Assembly: GCF_001981525.1 (NCBI RefSeq)
Contig: NZ_MPSB01000016.1
Location: 1 to 43,886, forward strand
Source of the DNA: Sphingomonas jeddahensis
GTDB lineage: Bacteria > Pseudomonadota > Alphaproteobacteria > Sphingomonadales > Sphingomonadaceae
Length of the DNA: 43,886 nt
Direction of reading: 5' to 3'
Shown here: one piece after another, positions 30,650 to 38,304 of the stretch
Numbering within the stretch: position 1 is the first letter of the stretch
Layout of the letters: every line of letters begins with the position of its first letter
Notes under the pieces: generated by a model
The model's input: only the letters and a program-made list of their open reading frames with translations
What the model was told of the DNA's origin: nothing
Databases searched by the model: none
Position numbers and translations under genes: made by a program

Positions 30650-32839
30650 TCAAGCGGAGGCGGACACCGCTGGGCCGCTGGTGGCGAGCACCGCGCGACG
30701 ATGCGCGGCGAATTCGGCGATGCCGTCCGGCAGGGGGGCGAGGTGGCGGCTGGTGAGCGCGGAATTGGCAGGGCGGAGCGCGCGCCAGCCGAGCTGCGCG
30801 CCGGGAACGGGCCGGATCATGTCCGGGTCATGGCCAAGCTTTGCGGCGATGGTGCGGGCGAAGTCGTACCAGGAAAGGCTGGTGGCGGGCGCCAGGTGCC
30901 TTACGCCGGACACGCCGTCGATCGCGAGGTCCAGGAGCGCATCGACCAGCGCCGGGACGTAGGCCGGCGACACGATCTGGTCGTCGGCGGCGTGGAAGCT
31001 TTCGCCCCGCGCCAGCGCCTGCGCGACGGCGTGCGCGAAATTGTGCGGATCATGCGGGGAAAAGAAAGCGGCGGCGCGGATCACCAACGGGCGATAGCCG
31101 TGCGCAAGCATCCCTTGCTCCAGCGCCAGCTTGCTGCGGCCATAGGCGTTGAGCGGGTTGGGCGCGTCGTCCTCGTGGTAGGCGCGGCCCAAAGTGCCGT
31201 CGAAGACCAGGTCGCTGGAGATCGCGACCACCGGAATCTCGCGCGCGGCGCATCGTTCCGCGAGGCGGACGGCGGCGATGGCGTTGATCGCGTGGCAGGC
31301 CTCTTCTTCATCCTCGGCATCATCGACGCGGACCCAGCCGGTGGCGTTGATTACCGCCCAAGGCTGGATGCGGTCTAGCGCGGCCTTGATCGAGAGGGGA
31401 TCGAGCAGGTCGCACGCCGCGCGATCGGTCAGGCGATAAGCGATGCCGCGGGCGGCGCAGGCGCGGGCGAGCGCCTGGCCCAAGGTGCCGGTAGCGCCGC
31501 AGATCAGCAGCGGGCGGCTGGCGCCGAACGTTCGCTCGCGATGGGCGCTACTCGCAGCGGCGCGGGGCGCGCGCGCAAAGGTGAGGCGGCCGGCGTGCTG
31601 CCACCAGCCGGGCTGTGCGGTGACGTCATGTGCGCGGCCGGCAGCGGCGAGCGCTTGCCAATGCCGGGCGAGCGCGGTGGCGCGCGGTGTGTCGCTGCGG
31701 ATGTCGAACAGCCCGGGCTCGTAGCAGCCTTCGCAGGTGACGAGTTGGTCCCAATCGTGGCTGCCGAGCACCGACCAAGCCGTGACGGCGCGCACGTCGA
31801 TACCGGCCGCTTGTGCTTCACAGGCAGCTTCCCAGGCGACGCGCGTCCAGCGCAACTGTTCCTCGCGGGTACAGCCGATATGCACCTCGGTAAGCGCAAG
31901 CGGCAGCGTGTAGCGGTCCCACGCCTCGCGCAGCGCGTTGGCGAAGGGCTCGGGGGCGGGATCAAGCGTGCGCACCGCCGGCACATCGGCGAAGGAGTGG
32001 TGCGGGTTCGCGCCATGCGCGTCTTCGGGGTAAAGCTGCACGCGGTGATCGAGGAAGCGATCACTGGTCGGATAATGGTTGATGCCGATGATGTCGGGCG
32101 GGCACGGATCGTCGGCGATGACGCGCAGCCGCTCGCCAAAACCGATCGCGCACAGCCGATGCCACAGCGGATGGCCGGCGACGACGCGGCCGCATAGCAG
32201 ATCCCATCCTGCCCAGCGGCGCTGATTGTCAAAGGCGGCCTGTTCGGCCAGCTGCGCGGTGGCCCAGGTGCGGCCGAGATCGTCGGTCTGGATCAGCCGG
32301 GCGGCCGGATTAACTGCGCGGATCGCCTGCATCGACAGGCGCGTCGCATCCACCTGATTGAGCAGCGCGCGCCAAAAGGATTCCTCGTCGCGGGCGTGTG
32401 GGTACCAATGACCGTAGAGCGCAGCGAAGCGCGCGGTTGTCACTGGTTCGTTGACCGGCGTCCAATCCTGTATCCACGGGTAGCGCCGAGCGGCGGCGGC
32501 GGCGTGGCGCGCAAGACCAGGCGCGAAGCTGTCGTCGAGCAAATTCGTGTAATGCGGACCGCTGCCGTGGTGGACCAGCCCGGCGATGACGCGGAGGCCG
32601 AGCCGATCGAGGCGATCAAGCCGCTCGTCACACCATGACCAGTCGGCGGCGTCGGGCGAGTCGGGGGAGACGCGCTCCCACAGCAACGGATAGCGGATCG
32701 CCTCGAAGCCAAGGCCGGCGATCTGGTCGAGATCCTCGATCCGAACATGGTGGCCGGAGCGGTGCAGCTGGTCATGGAAGCGGTCACCAACACGGTTCAC
32801 CGTGCATTCGACACCGCACCATCGCTCGATCTCGCGCAC
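30650..32839 (-). CDS. Fusion: GH1-like glycosidase domain plus RmlD-like sugar-nucleotide reductase domain
   Basis: A 729-residue two-domain protein, apparently cytosolic. Residues ~5-400 resemble a glycoside hydrolase family 1 barrel: WTPVNEP with the acid/base Glu131, GINHYPTS, and a nucleophile-like Glu318 in LTEVHIG. The 187-residue spacing fits GH1. Residues ~443-720 are a short-chain-dehydrogenase-type RmlD/dTDP-4-dehydrorhamnose reductase domain with GATGTLG for NAD(P), INATGWVRVDDAE, ISSDLVFDG and the catalytic YGRSK. GTG 32839 is chosen because AGGGAGAG lies 6 bases before it. It is divergent from the glycosyltransferase/mutase fusion with a 159-base shared gap. I recall similar fusions in other Alphaproteobacteria but no assigned substrate; a role in making or trimming a surface sugar is inference. 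Confidence 0.8.
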   Translation of the reverse strand: MREIERWCGVECTVNRVGDRFHDQLHRSGHHVRIEDLDQIAGLGFEAIRYPLLWERVSPDSPDAADWSWCDERLDRLDRLGLRVIAGLVHHGSGPHYTNLLDDSFAPGLARHAAAAARRYPWIQDWTPVNEPVTTARFAALYGHWYPHARDEESFWRALLNQVDATRLSMQAIRAVNPAARLIQTDDLGRTWATAQLAEQAAFDNQRRWAGWDLLCGRVVAGHPLWHRLCAIGFGERLRVIADDPCPPDIIGINHYPTSDRFLDHRVQLYPEDAHGANPHHSFADVPAVRTLDPAPEPFANALREAWDRYTLPLALTEVHIGCTREEQLRWTRVAWEAACEAQAAGIDVRAVTAWSVLGSHDWDQLVTCEGCYEPGLFDIRSDTPRATALARHWQALAAAGRAHDVTAQPGWWQHAGRLTFARAPRAAASSAHRERTFGASRPLLICGATGTLGQALARACAARGIAYRLTDRAACDLLDPLSIKAALDRIQPWAVINATGWVRVDDAEDEEEACHAINAIAAVRLAERCAAREIPVVAISSDLVFDGTLGRAYHEDDAPNPLNAYGRSKLALEQGMLAHGYRPLVIRAAAFFSPHDPHNFAHAVAQALARGESFHAADDQIVSPAYVPALVDALLDLAIDGVSGVRHLAPATSLSWYDFARTIAAKLGHDPDMIRPVPGAQLGWRALRPANSALTSRHLAPLPDGIAEFAAHRRAVLATSGPAVSASA

Positions 32840-32933
32840 GATCGCTCTCCCTTTGCCAACGAGTACAAGCGCGTGCCGGGGCAAGATGTTGCATTGCAGC
32901 CCGGGCAAACATCATGATGCAGATCAGTATTCA

Positions 32934-32969
32934 GGAACTTAGCGGAACCGCGGCCGATCCTCGCGACTT
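32934..32969 (+). promoter_or_regulatory. Candidate stress-sigma (EcfG-like) promoter in the divergent gap
   Basis: Two GGAAC motifs occur at 32934-32938 and 32944-32948. The second is followed after 19 bases by TT (32968-32969), a loose match to the GGAAC-N18/19-TT pattern described for alphaproteobacterial general-stress sigma factors. It lies ~30 bases before ATG 32999. The -10 match is poor. Confidence 0.25.
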
Positions 32970-32998
32970 GGATACCAAAAATAACATGCGAGGTGACC

Positions 32999-35362
32999 AT
33001 GACGAAGCAGGGACGGGAGAGCGCGGCGGGCGCAGCGGTTCATCAGTTCACCGAGCCTGCTCCGGCAACCTTGATCTGTTTCAGTCATCTGCGTTGGCGT
33101 TTCGTCTTTCAACGCCCCCAGCATTTGATGTCGCGGTTCGCGGCGACCTATCGCGTGATCTTCTGGGAAGAAGCGGTTCACCCGGAAGGCTGCGCCACGC
33201 CCGCGCTGCAGATCGACGAAGATGAGGCGAATGGTGTCACCATATTGACGCCAGCCCTGCCGCGGGGCCTTTCGCCAGCCGAGGAGGATGCGGCGTTGGG
33301 CGCCTTGCTCGACGCGCAGCTGGCCTCGTTGCCGCCAGTGGCGGTTCGTTGGTACTACACGCCGATGATGCTGCCGTTCTCGGCCCATGTCGCGGCCGAA
33401 TGCACCGTTTATGATTGCATGGACGAACTGGCGGCGTTCAAGAATCCGCCGGCCGGGCTGCTCGATCGCGAGCGCGAGTTGCTGGCCGCGGCGGATGTTG
33501 TGTTCACTGGCGGATCGAGCCTTTACGAGGCGAAGAAGGACCGGCACGACAATGTGCACGCCTTCCCCTCCAGTATCGATGTGGCGCATTTCGGCGCCGC
33601 GCGTGGCGCCGTGGCGGAGCCGGAGGACCAGGCGCGGATCGTCGGCCCCAAGCTCGGCTTCTGCGGCGTGGTCGATGAGCGGATGGACGTGGACCTGCTC
33701 GCCGCGCTGGCCGATGCGCATGACGATTGGTCGATCGTGGTGATCGGGCCGGTGGTGAAGATCGATCCCGCCGCGCTGCCGCAGCGGCGCAACCTCCATT
33801 TCCTCGGCGCGCGAGATTATGCAGAGCTGCCGGCTTATATGAGCGGCTGGGACGTGGCCCTGATGCCCTTCGCGCTGAACGAGGCGACGCGTTTCATCAG
33901 CCCGACCAAGACGCCCGAATATCTCGCCGCGGGGCTGCCCGTCGTCTCCACCGCGATCGTCGATGTGGTGCGTCATTACGGAGCGCTGGAAGCGGTGCGG
34001 ATCGCCGGTACGGCCGAAGATTTCGTCACCGCGTGTGAGGCGGCGATTGCCGGGCGCGACGATCTGACGTGGCGCGAGGCTGCGGATGAGCAACTCGCCC
34101 GCGGCTCCTGGTCGAGCACGGCATTGTCGATGGGCGCGCTGATCGCGGTCGAGCGAGCTACGCGTGACACGGTGGAGGCGATCGTCTCGCCGACGCGCTG
34201 GCCGGCGGCGGCGGTGCGGCACGACGTGATGGTGGTCGGCGCCGGGTTCGCTGGCGCAGTGATGGCGCGGCAGCTGGCAGAGGCTGGGTTCAAGGTGCTG
34301 GTTGTCGATCGGCGCCCGCATGTGGCCGGCAATGCCTATGACCGGCGCGATGACGCCGGGCTGCTGATCCACCAATATGGGCCGCACATCTTTCACACCA
34401 ATTCGGATGATGTCTTTGGCTATCTGTCCCGCTTCACCCAGTGGCGGCCGTATGAGCATCGCGTGCTCGCCGACGTGCGCGGGCAGTTGGTGCCGATGCC
34501 GATCAACCGCACCACGCTCAACATGCTGTACGATGCCGGGCTGGAGAGCGACGATGACGTCGAGGCGTTCCTCGCCGCCCGCGCCGAGCCGGTCGAGCCG
34601 ATCCGCACTTCCGCCGACGTGGTCGTCTCGCGGGTAGGGCGCGAACTGTATGAAACCTTCTTCCGCGGCTATACGCGCAAGCAATGGGGGCTGGATCCGA
34701 GCGAACTGGACAAGGCGGTGACGGCGCGCGTGCCGACCCGCACCGATACCGATGATCGCTATTTCACCGACAAACATCAGGCGATGCCGGCGGATGGCTA
34801 TACCCGCATGTTCGAAGCGATGCTCGATCATCCCAGCATCGAGCTGTTGCTGGGCGTGGACTACAGCCAGGCGCGCGACGCTTATCCGCACGACCATCTC
34901 GTCTTCACCGGGCCGATCGACGAATATTTCGGGCACCGCTTCGGCAAGCTGCCGTACCGCTCGCTTCAGTTCCGGCACGAGACGCTGGAGCAGGAATGGC
35001 TCCAGCCGGTCGCGGTGGTGAACTATCCCGACGAGGCGGTGCCTTACACGCGGATCACCGAATACAAGCATCTGACCGGCGACAGCGCGCCGGCGACCAG
35101 CCTGACCTATGAATATCCCAGCGCGGAGGGTGATCCTTATTACCCCATCCCGCGCGAAGAGAATCAAGCGCTGTTCAAACGCTACGAGGCGCTGGCGATC
35201 GCCGAGCGTGATGTGACGTTCGTCGGGCGGCTCGCGACCTATCGTTATTACAACATGGACCAGGTGGTCGGCCAGGCGTTGGCAACGGCGCGGCGGCTGA
35301 TCCCAAGGCTTCACGCCGAAAAGGTTGAGCCACTTGTCGGCACCGCCGTCGCGGCCGCGTAA
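32999..35362 (+). CDS. Fusion: glycosyltransferase (GT4-like) plus UDP-galactopyranose mutase
   Basis: A 787-residue two-domain protein. Residues ~20-395 form a GT-B-type glycosyltransferase: an N-terminal FSHLRWRFVFQRPQHLMSRF block, VYDCMDEL, and a C-terminal donor region with FISPTKTPEYLAAGLPVVST. Residues ~408-775 are a UDP-galactopyranose mutase: FAD-binding VVGAGFAGAVMARQL (from V412), HQYGPHIFHTN, PMPINRTTLN, YTRKQWG, TEYKHLTG, YPIPREENQALF and the late RLATYRYYNMDQVVGQAL. The mutase converts UDP-galactopyranose to the furanose form and the transferase could use it at once. ATG 32999 lies 5 bases after GCGAGG. It heads a likely seven-gene or shorter operon (genes to 38034 lie within 25 bases of each other). 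Confidence 0.88.
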   Translation: MTKQGRESAAGAAVHQFTEPAPATLICFSHLRWRFVFQRPQHLMSRFAATYRVIFWEEAVHPEGCATPALQIDEDEANGVTILTPALPRGLSPAEEDAALGALLDAQLASLPPVAVRWYYTPMMLPFSAHVAAECTVYDCMDELAAFKNPPAGLLDRERELLAAADVVFTGGSSLYEAKKDRHDNVHAFPSSIDVAHFGAARGAVAEPEDQARIVGPKLGFCGVVDERMDVDLLAALADAHDDWSIVVIGPVVKIDPAALPQRRNLHFLGARDYAELPAYMSGWDVALMPFALNEATRFISPTKTPEYLAAGLPVVSTAIVDVVRHYGALEAVRIAGTAEDFVTACEAAIAGRDDLTWREAADEQLARGSWSSTALSMGALIAVERATRDTVEAIVSPTRWPAAAVRHDVMVVGAGFAGAVMARQLAEAGFKVLVVDRRPHVAGNAYDRRDDAGLLIHQYGPHIFHTNSDDVFGYLSRFTQWRPYEHRVLADVRGQLVPMPINRTTLNMLYDAGLESDDDVEAFLAARAEPVEPIRTSADVVVSRVGRELYETFFRGYTRKQWGLDPSELDKAVTARVPTRTDTDDRYFTDKHQAMPADGYTRMFEAMLDHPSIELLLGVDYSQARDAYPHDHLVFTGPIDEYFGHRFGKLPYRSLQFRHETLEQEWLQPVAVVNYPDEAVPYTRITEYKHLTGDSAPATSLTYEYPSAEGDPYYPIPREENQALFKRYEALAIAERDVTFVGRLATYRYYNMDQVVGQALATARRLIPRLHAEKVEPLVGTAVAAA

Positions 35363-35376
35363 GGAGGAAGGAACGA

Positions 35377-35592
35377 ATGGCTGGAGGTTCTGCTCGTCCT
35401 GGCCCGCATGATGGATCGGGCCCGCTCGTCTGGATCATCGGCGGCGTCTGCGTCGCACTGCTCGGACTCATCATTCGCATGAGCTTCGCATCCTGGGACC
35501 ATGGTGACGCGTTGCTTTACGTCGTGGTCGGCGGCGGGGTGGGCTTCCTGCTCCATCTGCTCCGTCGTCGAAGTCGAAAGGGCCAGCGCTGA
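35377..35592 (+). CDS. Small two-helix membrane protein
   Basis: A 71-residue protein with two hydrophobic segments, ~17-35 (PLVWIIGGVCVALLGLIIR) and ~46-61 (LLYVVVGGGVGFLLHLL), and a basic C-terminal tail (RRRSRKGQR). A strong AAGGAGGAAGG ribosome site lies just before the ATG, and it begins 15 bases after the mutase fusion, so it is surely translated. I recognise no family. The topology suggests a small inner-membrane accessory, perhaps an anchor or modulator for the fusion enzyme. Its stop overlaps the next start (TGATG). Confidence 0.8.
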   Translation: MAGGSARPGPHDGSGPLVWIIGGVCVALLGLIIRMSFASWDHGDALLYVVVGGGVGFLLHLLRRRSRKGQR

Positions 35593-36140
35593 TGGCAGAT
35601 CCCGATACGCGCCTCTATGGCATGGCGGACTCCTCCAACCGCCAGGAACCCGCCGACAATGGCATGCGCGGCGAGGGGGCGGCGGATGTCGCCAGCCCTG
35701 GCTATCGCCACCAGATCAAGCCCGAGGGCCAGCCGGCAATTGTGGTGGAGGAAGCCTCCGGGGTTGCCTTTGCCGAAACCAGGCAGGTCCAACCGATGCA
35801 GTCGTGGCGGAAGCCGGCGGCAGTAGAGCCGGGGGCGGCAGGCACGGGAGCGGTAGAGACGGGGGCGGGCGGATCGACCTTGCCGTGGGTGCTGGTCGCG
35901 CTTGTGCTCGGTTTTGCGGCTGGGCGGTCGCACCGGCGGGAGCGTGCGGTCGAGCCGGTGCGGCCGGCGCCAGTGGCCTTGACGCGCATGCCGGGCGAGG
36001 CAGGCGGGTTCAGCCAGGTGCGAAACGCCGGACCGGCAGAGATCCGCGACCCGAACGGACATTGGTCCGCCGTGGACGAGGCATCGGACGAGTCATTTCC
36101 GGCCAGCGACCCGCCGGCGATTTCGATGCCGGGACGCTGA
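35592..36140 (+). CDS. Single-helix membrane protein with DEASDESFPASDPP tail motif
   Basis: A 182-residue protein with a hydrophilic N-terminal half, one membrane helix at ~96-112 (LPWVLVALVLGFAAG) followed by basic residues, and a C-terminal motif DEASDESFPASDPPAI. That motif recurs at the C-terminus of many otherwise unrelated short proteobacterial proteins; I know no proven role. The start overlaps the preceding small membrane gene, so the two are probably translated together. No enzyme motif is present. Function is unknown. Confidence 0.75.
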   Translation: MADPDTRLYGMADSSNRQEPADNGMRGEGAADVASPGYRHQIKPEGQPAIVVEEASGVAFAETRQVQPMQSWRKPAAVEPGAAGTGAVETGAGGSTLPWVLVALVLGFAAGRSHRRERAVEPVRPAPVALTRMPGEAGGFSQVRNAGPAEIRDPNGHWSAVDEASDESFPASDPPAISMPGR

Positions 36141-36163
36141 ACCGATAACCAAGGAGAAGGATC

Positions 36164-36340
36164 ATGGCGCAAAAAGGCGCAGGCGGTAATCCTGGAGCGA
36201 TCACCAGCAAAGGCGGTGATCCGGGATCGGGTGCCGCTAGCAAGAACACCGGCGGCAAGGGCGGCGGCGGCCGTTCGGGCGGCAGCAAGAGCGGCGGTGG
36301 CGGCAATAGCGGAGGCGGATCTTCCGGCGGCAGCAAATGA
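36164..36340 (+). CDS. 58-residue glycine-rich small protein
   Basis: A short gene with a strong ribosome site (AAGGAGAAGG, 3 bases before ATG 36164) and 23 bases after the preceding stop. The product starts MAQKGAGGNPGAITSKGGD and continues as Gly/Ser/Lys repeats ending SSGGSK. It is hydrophilic, very basic and probably disordered. It lies in the same operon-like run as the mutase fusion and the two small membrane proteins. The N-terminus recalls small Gly-rich stress-associated proteins, but I cannot name a family. Confidence 0.75.
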   Translation: MAQKGAGGNPGAITSKGGDPGSGAASKNTGGKGGGGRSGGSKSGGGGNSGGGSSGGSK

Positions 36341-36364
36341 TGCAATGGCGGTGCGGTAACCGCG

Positions 36365-37147
36365 GTGCGTGAGTCGGCGAGCATGGGGCTGCGCTGGCCC
36401 GAACGATTATGGGTGGTGCGGCACGGGCAAAGCGCCGGAAATGTTGCGCGCGAAGCGGCTTACGAGGCGGACTTGCCGCGTATCGCTTTGGCCGAGCGTG
36501 ACGTCGACGTGCCGTTAAGCACGCATGGCGAGCGGCAAGCGCAGGCGCTTGGCCATTGGTTCGCCGCCATGCCGGCGGAAGATCGGCCTGAATCGGTGCT
36601 CGTCTCGCCCTATCTGCGCGCGACCGCCACTGCGGCGCTGATCCGCGATGCCGGCGGGTTCGATCGCCACGAGCCGTTGTGCCTGGACGAACGGCTGCGC
36701 GAAAAGGAGTTCGGCATCATCGACGGCCTCACCACGCGCGGGCTGGCCGAGCTGATGCCGGAGCAGGCGGCGCTGCGGAAGAGCCTTGGGAAGTTCTATC
36801 ATCGGCCGCCCGGCGGCGAGAGCTGGTGCGACGTGATCCTGCGGCTTCGCTCGCTGCTCGATACGGTGGCGCTTCATTATGCCGGGCGACGAGTGCTGAT
36901 CGTGGCGCATCAGGTGGTGGTGCTGTGTTTGCGCTACATCCTCGAGAAAATGGACGAGGCGGCCGTCCTGGCGATCGACCGCGGCGAGCAGCTCGCCAAT
37001 TGCTCGGTCACCGAATATCGCCACGATCCCGCCGCCGGACCGGGCGGTGGACTCGTGCTGGAACGCTATAATTTCGTGGCGCCCATGGAGCGTGAAGCCG
37101 TTGAAGTCACGCGCGGGCGCGACGCGCATGTGGCGGCGCGGGGATGA
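36365..37147 (+). CDS. Histidine phosphatase superfamily protein (phosphoglycerate-mutase-like)
   Basis: A 260-residue (254 from ATG 36383) phosphatase of the branch-1 histidine phosphatase superfamily. The catalytic phospho-His is in VVRHGQSAGN, the second Arg in VSPYLRATATA, the acid Glu in LREKEFGIIDG, and the distal His in LIVAHQVVVLCLR. It lacks the features of a true cofactor-dependent glycolytic mutase, so a phosphatase of sugar phosphates or a similar substrate is more likely. GTG 36365 and ATG 36383 are both possible starts and neither has a good ribosome site. Its stop overlaps the start of the nnrD gene by 4 bases. Confidence 0.88.
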   Translation: MRESASMGLRWPERLWVVRHGQSAGNVAREAAYEADLPRIALAERDVDVPLSTHGERQAQALGHWFAAMPAEDRPESVLVSPYLRATATAALIRDAGGFDRHEPLCLDERLREKEFGIIDGLTTRGLAELMPEQAALRKSLGKFYHRPPGGESWCDVILRLRSLLDTVALHYAGRRVLIVAHQVVVLCLRYILEKMDEAAVLAIDRGEQLANCSVTEYRHDPAAGPGGGLVLERYNFVAPMEREAVEVTRGRDAHVAARG

Positions 37148-38034
37148 AGGTGGTGCGGCTGGACAATAAGTGGCGGCGCGATCACCCGCTGCCGGGGCTG
37201 GACGCGGGCGGCGACAAGGGCGCGCGCGGGCGGGTGTTGCTGGCAGGCGGCTCTCGTCTCGCGCCGGGCGCGCTTCGGCTTGCCGCGGAGGCGGTACTGC
37301 GCGTCGGCGCTGGCAAGGTGCGGATCGCAACGGTCGAGGAGGCGACGCTGCCGCTGGGCGTGCAGGTGCCTGAGGCGGGCGTGGTTGGCTTGCCGGCGGA
37401 CGATCGCGGCGAGATCGCGGGCGAGGCGGCTTCGGCGCTGGCGAAGCAGGTGGAGGCGGCCCAGGTGCTGGCGTTCGGGCCCGGGATGCGACGCAGCGAC
37501 CAGCTGCCGGCATTGCTGCGCACGCTGCTGGCGGCGGCGGGAACCGACGGCAAGGTGCTGCTCGATGCCGCACCGCTTGTCGCACTGCGCGGGTTGAGAA
37601 CCGAGGCGCGAGCGCTTGCCGGGCGGCTGGTGCTCACGCCGCATCCGGGTGAGCTTGCGGGGCTGCTGGACATGGCAGAGGATGCGGTGCTCGCCGACAT
37701 GGTCGGCAGCGCCACCCGCGCCGCGCGAGAATTCGGCGCGGTTGTCGCGTTCAAGTCGGCGCAGACAGTGATCGCCACCCCGGATGGTGCCGTCTGCTGC
37801 TACGAGAATGAAGCGCGTGGGCTCGGCACGGCGGGGTCGGGCGACGTGCTCGCCGGCACGATCGCCGGGTTGATGGCGCGCGGGGCGGACCCGCTGACGG
37901 CGGCCGGCTGGGGCGTGTGGCTGCATGGCGAGGCCGGGCAGGCCGCCGCGCGCGCGATCGGTCCGCTCGGGTTCCTGGCGCGCGATCTGCTGCCTCATCT
38001 GCCCATGCTGATGGCGGTGCAATCGCAACCCTGA
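37144..38034 (+). CDS. nnrD: ADP/ATP-dependent NAD(P)H-hydrate dehydratase
   Basis: A 296-residue ribokinase-fold enzyme that repairs hydrated NAD(P)H. Motifs: GRVLLAGGSRLAPGALRLAAEAVLRVGAGKVRIAT, LAFGPGM, VLLDAAPL, VLTPHPGELAGLL, VVAFKSAQTVIATPDG and the nucleotide block GLGTAGSGDVLAGTIAGLMARG with the catalytic Asp. It is the dehydratase half only; the YjeF-type epimerase domain is absent and must be encoded elsewhere. It overlaps the phosphatase gene (ATGA). The 270 bases after it, up to the GGDEF-EAL gene, show no gene I can support. Confidence 0.93.
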   Translation: MKVVRLDNKWRRDHPLPGLDAGGDKGARGRVLLAGGSRLAPGALRLAAEAVLRVGAGKVRIATVEEATLPLGVQVPEAGVVGLPADDRGEIAGEAASALAKQVEAAQVLAFGPGMRRSDQLPALLRTLLAAAGTDGKVLLDAAPLVALRGLRTEARALAGRLVLTPHPGELAGLLDMAEDAVLADMVGSATRAAREFGAVVAFKSAQTVIATPDGAVCCYENEARGLGTAGSGDVLAGTIAGLMARGADPLTAAGWGVWLHGEAGQAAARAIGPLGFLARDLLPHLPMLMAVQSQP

Positions 38035-38304
38035 CGGGGGAAGCGCCGAACTGTTGCGGTGGTTGGACGTGCCTGCGCGACTCGAGGGCAGCGCCATGTT
38101 CCCTGGCCACGATGATCCGCAGTGACGGGGCAATCGGCATGGCTTTCCGTAGGCCCGAGGCGTTGAAGTGTTGCTGCTGTTCTTCGTCCATCTGCGTCTT
38201 GCGCGCGATGTTGCCAATTCGAACGCTTTACCGCTGCTTAATCGGTGTCAGGCATCTGAGAAGTTCGGTGTTCGGGAAGGCGAATCCGGGCAAGGAGCAG
38301 AAAG

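Noticed and set aside
32939..35314. Long minus-strand frame opposite the glycosyltransferase/mutase fusion
   Set aside because: Shadow of a high-GC gene: no motifs, no ribosome site, composition dominated by Arg, His and Asp.
37751..38191. Minus-strand frame beginning MDEEQQQHFNASGLRK, over the end of nnrD
   Set aside because: The first residues look protein-like, but most of the frame is a shadow of nnrD and no ribosome site is convincing.
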